Source: an uncultured Flavobacteriales bacterium
Lineage (GTDB): Bacteria > Bacteroidota > Bacteroidia > Flavobacteriales_G > Salibacteraceae
NCBI GenBank assembly: GCA_943788775.1
Contig: CALSRO010000005.1
Coordinates: 434,001 to 498,000 of the forward strand
Reading direction: 5' to 3'
DNA: 64,000 nt
This document shows, in pieces, positions 57,080-64,000 of the stretch. The notes under the pieces were generated by a model. That model made no database searches. It worked only from the letters and a program-made list of their open reading frames with translations, and was not told where the DNA came from. How positions within the stretch are numbered: the stretch's first letter is position 1; each line of letters opens with the position of its first letter. Made by a program: the position numbers and the translations under genes.

Positions 57080-60000
57080 ATGAAGAGTAAAAGATTAATA
57101 TTAGCGATTACGGTAATCATAGGCTTGGCATTCAGTGCTCAAGCTGAAAGATATAAGTACGAAGGAGCAAGAAAGGGTAATGACACCCCTCCTGGAACAG
57201 CAGCAAATTGTACACCAGCGACAGCAGCTACAGAGCTCGATATCAATAACACCAAGGCATTGATTCAAAGTGGTGGTGATATGTGGTGGGATTTTAACAG
57301 AGCACGATATGAGATTCCTCAAGGTTCTGACAAAACGAGTCTTTTTGCCGGCTCACTATGGTTGGCTGGACAGGATGTGTCAGGTCAGTTCAAAGTAGCT
57401 GCACTTAGATTTCGACAAGTTGGAAATGATTATTGGACTGGCCCATTGAGTACTGTTGATGCGGAAATTGATCCGGCTACTTGCAAGGCTTATGACAGAC
57501 ATTGGGAAACAACACGGTCAATGGTATCTGAATTTGCTGGCTGGTACGCAGCTGGATTGGAAGATTCTCAAAGTGGAACTAATACACAAGAAGAATCTTA
57601 TCCTGGATATACTGTTCCTTCTGTGATCACTGAATGGCCTGCACATGGTCGCAACTTTGAACCATACAATGAGGATTACTATTTGGCTCCTTTCTACGAT
57701 TTCAATGGTGATGGTGATTATAATCCTGATGACGGAGACTATCCTGGCTATGTATTATCGGGTAAAAGTGATTGTAGCCGAAGAGTACGTGATATTTACG
57801 GTGACCAAAATATCTGGTGGGTATTCAACGATAAAGGAAATATTCACTCAGAGTCAGGCGGACAATCCATAGGTATGGAAATTCGTGCTCAAGCCTTCGC
57901 TTTTGCAACAACAGATGAGGTTAACAACATGACATTCTATAACTACGAGTTGATCAATCGATCCACCTTTAATTTGACTGATACATACTTTGGTCAATGG
58001 GTTGATCCAGATTTGGGTAACGCTCAGGATGATTTTGTCGGTTGCGATGTTCGAAGAGGTTTAGGATACGTGTATAATGGTGACGATGAAGATCAGGATG
58101 CGGGTGGAAATATTGGATATGGAACAAATCCACCAGCATTAGGAGTTGACTTTTTTCAGGGTCCATTCGTAGAAAATGACTCATTGGATAATTGTCTTTG
58201 TGAAAATGATTTTGCAGGGGCCATCGATTCAGGTGGTATTGTATATCCTGGTCAAGGAGCAGGATATGGTGATGGTATCGTGGATAATGAAAGGTATGGA
58301 ATGAGAAAGTTCCTCTATCATAATAACGCCCCTGGACCAACGGGTGATCCAAACATCGCAACTGATTATTATAACATGCTTCGCGGTATTTGGAGGGATG
58401 GAACTCCAATGACATTTGGAGGTAATGGTTACGATCCTTCGAATGCAAATGCAATCCCAGCCAACTATATGTTCCCAGGTGATACTGACCCATTAAATTG
58501 GGGTACTGGAGGCGAAGATCCTGGTTTTGCTTGGTCTGAAGTGTCGGCTGGCAACCCTGCTGGTGATAGACGTTTTGTGCAATCCTCGGGTCCATTTGAA
58601 TTAGGTCCTGGTGCTGTAAATAATATTACCGTTGGAGTAGTTTGGATGCAGGCTCAATCTGGTGGTCGTTTGCAATCAGTTGAAGACATGCGAAAAGCAG
58701 ATGATAAAACTCAAGCCCTTTTTGATTCATGCTTCGAGATTTTAGACGGACCTAATTCACCTGACGTCACCGTTCAAGAGTTAGACAGAGAGATTATTTT
58801 AATGTTGGATAACCCATTAAACTCAAACAACTACCAAGAAAAGTATGCGGTTGTAGATCCATTCTTACCTGCCCCAGACTCTGTTGATATTGACGGTGAT
58901 GGTAATGCGGATGTGCCTTTGACCGCCAGAGAAAAGGAATTGTACTCCACATATGTTTTTGAAGGATATCAAATCTTTCAATTGGCTGATGGATCAGTAG
59001 GTACAAATGATTTGACTGATCCAGATAAGGCGAGATTGGTAGCCCAAGTGGACGTTGCGAATAGCGTTACTAGATTAGTAAATTATGAATATGATCCGCA
59101 GATTGATGCAGATGTGCCTGTTTTGAAGGTAGATGGATTGAATCAAGGGATTCAACATTCCTTCCAATTCACAGAGGATGTGTTTGCGACTGGTGACTCA
59201 AGATTGATAAACCATAAAACATATTACTTCATGGCTATTGCTTACGCATATAACCAATACGGTGGTGATGCGGGTAATTTAGCCTTTATTGATGGTGTAT
59301 TTGACCCATCTGCAGATCCACCCAGATTGGCCGGGCAAAAAATACCATACTTGGCAAGTAGAACATCTGCAACGGGTCCAGTGAGAGTATATGAAGCAAT
59401 ACCACATAAAACTGATTTAGAATTTGGTGGAGTAGAATTGAATGCTCAATATGGTGATGGTGTAGAATTGACCCGAGTTGAAGGACGAGGTAATGGAGGG
59501 AATTTCGCTGTGATCAAAGAAGATTATTTGGACGAGGCCAGAGAAAATGCTTACGTAGAGAATTTAATCTACGAGGCAGGTGCTGGACCAGTAGCCATCA
59601 AAGTGGTAGATCCGTTGATGATTCCATCAGGAGATTTCACACTGGCGTTTAAGGATACCTCTTTAACTCACAATCTAGAGAATATGTATTGGGAATTGTC
59701 AGGAGACAGTATTGAAACAGTTTCTTCTGATCAAGTGATCAAGCAATTAAATGAACAAGTAATTCTTGAACTGGGTTTGTCTGTATCGATTGAATATGGA
59801 ACGCCAGCTCCAAGATTTCCTTCTTCTGGTGAGTTAGCTACTAATAACGGTTACATTGGATTCGATGTCATTTTTGAAGACGAAACAGACCAGTGGTTAG
59901 GCGGCTTGCCTGACGTTGATGCAGATGTTCGATTCAATTGGATTAAGAGTGGAAGCTTCTTACAGCCAGCGGTATTGGGTGGAGCAAAAGATTATGCTCA

Positions 60001-61639
60001 AGATGATCATTACGATAATTATTTAGCTGCTGATCCCTCAGCGACTAATGCTGAACCATTGGATGATGGACAGATCTGGGAAAACGTTGCAGGAAGAACT
60101 TGGTCACCTTTTGCGTTGGCTAGTTATGATACAGCACATCCGATTCCATTGTTCGATCTTGGAGGAATAGCACAACCTAATTTTAGTGAGCGCATTTTGA
60201 GACTTGCTGGATTGGATAATACACCAAGTGTTGATGTTGTTATTACAACAGATTGTGACAAATGGACGAGATGTCCGGTGCTTGAGGCGGGTGATAACGC
60301 TCAGCTTACCATAGGAGGTGCAAAACGTGGTGAATTGCGAAGAAGTCTTTCCGTAGATAAATCTGGGCGGAATCAATTAGATCCTGATTTTAATGAAGAA
60401 GAAGGTTTTGGAACGGGAGTAGCAGGAGCTCCACAGGTTTTAGGCGCAGAAAATGCGGCAACATTGAAACAATCAGATGAGGACTATTTATTGTCTTTGG
60501 GATTTAAGACGAGTGATTTTCCAAATGTTTCTTTTGGAATGGGCTGGTTCCCGGGGTACGCAATAAACGTAGAGACAGGTGAGCGTCTAAACATGGCGTT
60601 CTCAGAAGATTCTTGGTTAGGAAAAGAAAATGGAGCAGATATGCTTTGGAATCCAACTGATCGTGTTGTCGAGCCATTGTTTGGTGAGCTTAGAATGGGA
60701 GGAAAACATATGATTTATGTTTTTAGACATAATACGGAAGACGGTAATGAGTTGGATGATGATATGCTTATGCCTTCTTATGATGGTGGTACGTTTGCTT
60801 TTGAAAAGCTGATTGGTTTTGATCCTAGTCAAAATCAGCATTTGCTGAATCAGAATGGTGAAGATTACCTCAATTATATGGCAGTCATGCGTGCTGGAGC
60901 ATGGGTGGGATACTCTATGCTAGCAGAGAGTTTTAATTTATTCGGTAATGGTGCAGATACAGAGCTGGATTGCGAAGGCAATGAATCTGGAAATGACGTG
61001 ATAATAAGACTTCGATCTACTCAACCATACAAACCATACGCGGTTGGAGAAGGTATCGATCTTCCTGGCCCAGCCTTGACTATTGGTAAGGCCTACTACG
61101 TTCAGTCTGGAAAGGTTACTGTGAACCAAACGGATGCTTCAGGTACACTTGTTTCACAAACCTTTGGTGCGGGGGAAGTATTTACCGCGGAAGAGACAAC
61201 TTACACATTAGAAGGCTTGACTGGAAATGTAATCGAAACAGTAAACGGTGCTCTGCCTTTATACACCTTCAATACTGCTGATATCGCTCCAACAATTAGT
61301 AAGTCAATAGGAGAAGATAAATTGGCGGATATAAAGGCTGTTCCTAATCCTTACTACGCATACAGCGAGTATGAAACTGGACGCCTTGAATACTTGATTA
61401 AGATTATCAATCTACCTCAAGAGTGCACGATTAACATATTTACGGTTAATGGAGTTCTTGTTCGTACTTACGAAAAGGATGATGCAACTACTTCGAGTGT
61501 AGACTGGAATTTGAAGAATCAAGATGGTATTCCAATTGCCAGTGGACTTTACATTATTCATATTGAGGCACCAGGTCTTGGTGAGAAAGTGATTAAGTGG
61601 TTTGGAGTACTTAGACCAATTGACCTTAACTCTTTCTAA
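57080..61639 (+). CDS. Giant secreted/surface protein with type IX-like C-terminal domain
   Basis: The 1519-residue protein has a signal peptide (MKSKRLILAITVIIGLAFSA). The N-terminal half has a segment GGDMWWDFNRARYEIP (about 63-78) followed by FAGSLWLAG, and two calcium-loop-like acidic motifs, DFNGDGDYNPDDGD (about 208) and DIDGDGNADV (about 602). The last 80 residues read VPNPYYAYSEYETG, INIFTVNGVLVRTY, then GIPIASGLYIIHIEA, the pattern of T9SS type A or FlgD-like sorting domains, with a short extra tail. I recognise no enzyme domain. The PorV-type gene downstream supports export through the T9SS. Confidence 0.72.
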   Translation: MKSKRLILAITVIIGLAFSAQAERYKYEGARKGNDTPPGTAANCTPATAATELDINNTKALIQSGGDMWWDFNRARYEIPQGSDKTSLFAGSLWLAGQDVSGQFKVAALRFRQVGNDYWTGPLSTVDAEIDPATCKAYDRHWETTRSMVSEFAGWYAAGLEDSQSGTNTQEESYPGYTVPSVITEWPAHGRNFEPYNEDYYLAPFYDFNGDGDYNPDDGDYPGYVLSGKSDCSRRVRDIYGDQNIWWVFNDKGNIHSESGGQSIGMEIRAQAFAFATTDEVNNMTFYNYELINRSTFNLTDTYFGQWVDPDLGNAQDDFVGCDVRRGLGYVYNGDDEDQDAGGNIGYGTNPPALGVDFFQGPFVENDSLDNCLCENDFAGAIDSGGIVYPGQGAGYGDGIVDNERYGMRKFLYHNNAPGPTGDPNIATDYYNMLRGIWRDGTPMTFGGNGYDPSNANAIPANYMFPGDTDPLNWGTGGEDPGFAWSEVSAGNPAGDRRFVQSSGPFELGPGAVNNITVGVVWMQAQSGGRLQSVEDMRKADDKTQALFDSCFEILDGPNSPDVTVQELDREIILMLDNPLNSNNYQEKYAVVDPFLPAPDSVDIDGDGNADVPLTAREKELYSTYVFEGYQIFQLADGSVGTNDLTDPDKARLVAQVDVANSVTRLVNYEYDPQIDADVPVLKVDGLNQGIQHSFQFTEDVFATGDSRLINHKTYYFMAIAYAYNQYGGDAGNLAFIDGVFDPSADPPRLAGQKIPYLASRTSATGPVRVYEAIPHKTDLEFGGVELNAQYGDGVELTRVEGRGNGGNFAVIKEDYLDEARENAYVENLIYEAGAGPVAIKVVDPLMIPSGDFTLAFKDTSLTHNLENMYWELSGDSIETVSSDQVIKQLNEQVILELGLSVSIEYGTPAPRFPSSGELATNNGYIGFDVIFEDETDQWLGGLPDVDADVRFNWIKSGSFLQPAVLGGAKDYAQDDHYDNYLAADPSATNAEPLDDGQIWENVAGRTWSPFALASYDTAHPIPLFDLGGIAQPNFSERILRLAGLDNTPSVDVVITTDCDKWTRCPVLEAGDNAQLTIGGAKRGELRRSLSVDKSGRNQLDPDFNEEEGFGTGVAGAPQVLGAENAATLKQSDEDYLLSLGFKTSDFPNVSFGMGWFPGYAINVETGERLNMAFSEDSWLGKENGADMLWNPTDRVVEPLFGELRMGGKHMIYVFRHNTEDGNELDDDMLMPSYDGGTFAFEKLIGFDPSQNQHLLNQNGEDYLNYMAVMRAGAWVGYSMLAESFNLFGNGADTELDCEGNESGNDVIIRLRSTQPYKPYAVGEGIDLPGPALTIGKAYYVQSGKVTVNQTDASGTLVSQTFGAGEVFTAEETTYTLEGLTGNVIETVNGALPLYTFNTADIAPTISKSIGEDKLADIKAVPNPYYAYSEYETGRLEYLIKIINLPQECTINIFTVNGVLVRTYEKDDATTSSVDWNLKNQDGIPIASGLYIIHIEAPGLGEKVIKWFGVLRPIDLNSF

Positions 61640-61658
61640 TCTGAAATAGAGACAAATT

Positions 61659-62762
61659 ATGAGAGGAACAACATATATAATAGCAGCGGGCTTAAGCTTG
61701 CTTACGACAGCAGTATTTGCTGGAAATAAGGAACGTATTGGTCAGGCGGGATCAAGTCAGCTTTTAATTAACCCATGGGCCAGTAGTGCAGGCATGGGTG
61801 GAGCGAATAGCGCTTATTTGAATGGAGCAGAAAGCTTTAATTGGAATATATCTGGTTTGAGCGGTATCAATAAAACGGAGCTTTATTATTCTAATTCAAT
61901 TTTATTCTCAGGATCCGAGATTTCTATTAATTCACTTGGCTTTGGTCAGCGTGTTGGAGAATCGGGAGTATTGGGGATTTCTGTGAATGCTATGTCGTTT
62001 GGCGATATTCCAATCACCACAACTGCGAATCCAGATGGTGGTCAAGGAACATTCAGTCCACAGTTTTTAAACCTTGCCATTGGTTATGCGCGAACATTTT
62101 CTAATAGTATACAAGGTGGTGGAGCTATCAGAATAGTAAGTGAATCAATAAACAACGTTGGTGCTACAGGAGTTGCATTGGATGCTGGGATTCGCTACGT
62201 CACTGGTGAAAATGATAGAGCAAAGTTTGGTATTGCACTAAGAAATGTTGGTCCTAAATTGCGTTACTCAGGTGATGGTTTGGCTACAACAGTGCTATTA
62301 CAGGATGCTGAATTTACTGTGAACCAAAGAGCAGAGGGCTTTGAAATGCCTGCACTCTTGAATATTGGTGCATCTTATGACATTTATTTATTGGCAAACA
62401 ATAATAGTGAAGATGGCGAGGCAGAGGAGGAAACGGCTGATGATGCAGCACCATCTGATTATAGACTGACCTTGGCTGGAACTTATACTTCCAATTCGTT
62501 TTCACCGGATCAAATTCGAGTTGGAGCAGAGTTTGGTTTCTTGAAATATTTTGCTGTTAGAGGTGGTCTTGTTTACGAGGAAAGCATTTTTTCTGATTTG
62601 AGTTCGGGACGATTGAATTCAAACACGGGACCGACTTTGGGTATGTCTCTAATGTTACCATTCAAAAAGAAGAAGGACACTGGTTTTAGTTTTGATTATG
62701 GATATCGATTTTCGAATCCACTCGGTGGTACACACAGTGTAGGGTTGCGATTGAGCATCTAA
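61659..62762 (+). CDS. PorV/PorQ-family outer-membrane protein
   Basis: The 367-residue protein has a signal peptide (MRGTTYIIAAGLSLLTTAVFA), then QLLINPWASSAGMGGANSAYLNGAESFNWN, here read only in part as the PorV N-terminal block, and FadL-like barrel strands to IGLRLSI-type C-terminus. An acidic insertion (EDGEAEEETADDAA, about 253-266) interrupts one loop. PorV shuttles T9SS cargo from SprA to the surface attachment complex; this copy is linked with one giant cargo-like gene and a receptor-like barrel, so it may be a dedicated paralogue and not the housekeeping PorV. Terminated at 62784. Confidence 0.82.
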   Translation: MRGTTYIIAAGLSLLTTAVFAGNKERIGQAGSSQLLINPWASSAGMGGANSAYLNGAESFNWNISGLSGINKTELYYSNSILFSGSEISINSLGFGQRVGESGVLGISVNAMSFGDIPITTTANPDGGQGTFSPQFLNLAIGYARTFSNSIQGGGAIRIVSESINNVGATGVALDAGIRYVTGENDRAKFGIALRNVGPKLRYSGDGLATTVLLQDAEFTVNQRAEGFEMPALLNIGASYDIYLLANNNSEDGEAEEETADDAAPSDYRLTLAGTYTSNSFSPDQIRVGAEFGFLKYFAVRGGLVYEESIFSDLSSGRLNSNTGPTLGMSLMLPFKKKKDTGFSFDYGYRFSNPLGGTHSVGLRLSI

Positions 62763-62783
62763 TTATACAAATACATACATTTG

Positions 62784-62816
62784 GTAAAAGAACCGTCTAA
62801 TAGGCGGTTCTTTTAC
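62784..62816 (+). terminator. Terminator after the PorV-like gene
   Basis: A perfect 12-bp inverted repeat (GTAAAAGAACCG/CGGTTCTTTTAC) with a 9-base loop ends the receptor operon; the T-rich 3' arm serves as the U tract. The A-rich 5' arm makes it plausible in both directions. Confidence 0.88.
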
Positions 62817-62843
62817 GTTATAAAAATTCAATTAATAGTTGAC

Positions 62844-63317
62844 ATGTCTCAATTAAGGTATTACACAGAAGAAGGTCTTGCAAAGCTTAAGAAAGAATTG
62901 CACGAACTAAGGACTGTAGATCGTCCGTCAATTTCTGCTCAAATCGCAGAAGCACGAGATAAAGGTGATTTATCTGAGAATGCTGAATACGATGCGGCCA
63001 AAGAAGCTCAGGGTATGCTTGAGATGAAAATCGCTAAGCTGGAGTCGATTGTAAGCAATGCTAGAATTGTTGATGAAAGTCAGTTAGATAATAAAAAGGC
63101 ATTGATACTTTCTACAGTGAGATTATTGAATCAAAACATGAAGAAAGAGGTGTCTTATACACTGGTTGCTGAGAGCGAAGCTGACCTGAAATCTGGAAAG
63201 ATCAGTATAGAATCTCCAATAGGAAAAGGACTTTTAGGTAAGGAAGTTGGGGATGTAGCGGAAATTGTTGTGCCGAGTGGAGTCTTGAAACTAGAGGTTT
63301 TAGAAATTTCTCGATAA
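62844..63317 (+). CDS. greA: Transcription elongation factor GreA
   Basis: GreA rescues stalled RNA polymerase by stimulating transcript cleavage. The 157-residue protein has the N-terminal coiled coil with the acidic tip (ARDKGDLSENAEYDAAKEAQ, positions about 40-60) and the C-terminal FKBP-like domain (SPIGKGLLGKEVGD). The ATG at 62844 was chosen; the frame open from 62781 runs through the terminator and is longer than the family. Confidence 0.96.
   Translation: MSQLRYYTEEGLAKLKKELHELRTVDRPSISAQIAEARDKGDLSENAEYDAAKEAQGMLEMKIAKLESIVSNARIVDESQLDNKKALILSTVRLLNQNMKKEVSYTLVAESEADLKSGKISIESPIGKGLLGKEVGDVAEIVVPSGVLKLEVLEISR

Positions 63318-64000
<683 letters not shown>

Noticed and set aside
57969-58595. 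208-residue minus-strand frame inside the giant secreted protein gene
   Set aside because: His/Gln/Tyr-rich composition is a shadow of the coding strand; no domain recognisable.

Overview
The window is a gene-dense chromosomal segment of a Bacteroidota bacterium, most likely an aerobic, marine-type Flavobacteriia or Cryomorphaceae-like lineage. The evidence is: SprA/Sov (type IX secretion translocon), the gliding-type ABC ATPase GldA, PorV- and PorT-type barrels, TonB-dependent receptors with carboxypeptidase-regulatory-like N-termini, bacteroidotal GGGPS, alternative complex III followed by cytochrome oxidase, and many matches to the Bacteroidota -7 element TAnnTTTG. Base composition is moderately AT-rich and even. 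I see no IS elements, prophage, CRISPR, rRNA or tRNA, and no gene-free stretch longer than 300 bases. Both edges cut genes: actF at the left and ruvC at the right.

Layout. 1-3459: end of alternative complex III, coxB and ctaD, closed by a terminator. 3475-5487: ruvB and queG. 5447-9289 (minus): a TlpA / DUF6029 / Omp28 / PorT-like envelope cluster. 9411-10100: a cysteine-free Sir2 deacylase. 10195-22094: malic enzyme, ruvA, the giant sprA, gcvH, vanZ and a TonB energy transducer, followed by a second TonB-like gene. 22872-25697 (minus): cysC-cysD-cysN for PAPS synthesis. 25770-29048: deoC with a full aldehyde dehydrogenase and a truncated one that looks like a split ALDH16. 29096-36202: cysQ, gmd, fcl and two Wzi/RemB-like barrels flanking a WecA/MraY-type phosphosugar transferase (surface polysaccharide and gliding). 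36208-41751 (minus): msrB, a broken GNAT acetyltransferase, a glycosyltransferase, metK, gldA and a PLP deaminase. 41840-48320: a small Cys-rich DUF5522 protein, hutU, a YkoF-like protein and a NadR-like kinase, then a TPP riboswitch driving a TonB-dependent receptor and a convergent ThiE-like gene. 48411-53037: GGGPS, a phosphopantetheinyl transferase, ahcY, a Rieske-fold lipoprotein, two small proteins and a LytTR response regulator. 53276-62762: a three-gene operon of TonB-receptor-like barrel, 1519-residue secreted protein and PorV-family barrel. 62844-64000: greA, a HIT protein and the end of ruvC.

How it fits together. Much of the window serves the cell envelope: secretion across the outer membrane (SprA, PorV-like), energy for outer-membrane transport (TonB), surface polysaccharide precursors (GDP-fucose, lipid-linked sugar, perhaps PAPS-dependent sulfation), and vitamin uptake (TPP riboswitch-receptor). 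The strongest candidates for incompletely described systems are the TlpA/DUF6029/Omp28/PorT cluster with cysteine pairs in three successive products, the split ALDH16 beside deoC, and the receptor/giant secreted protein/PorV operon.

All functional calls are from reading translated sequence and family knowledge; no search was run. Several starts were moved to downstream or non-ATG codons, as noted in each entry.
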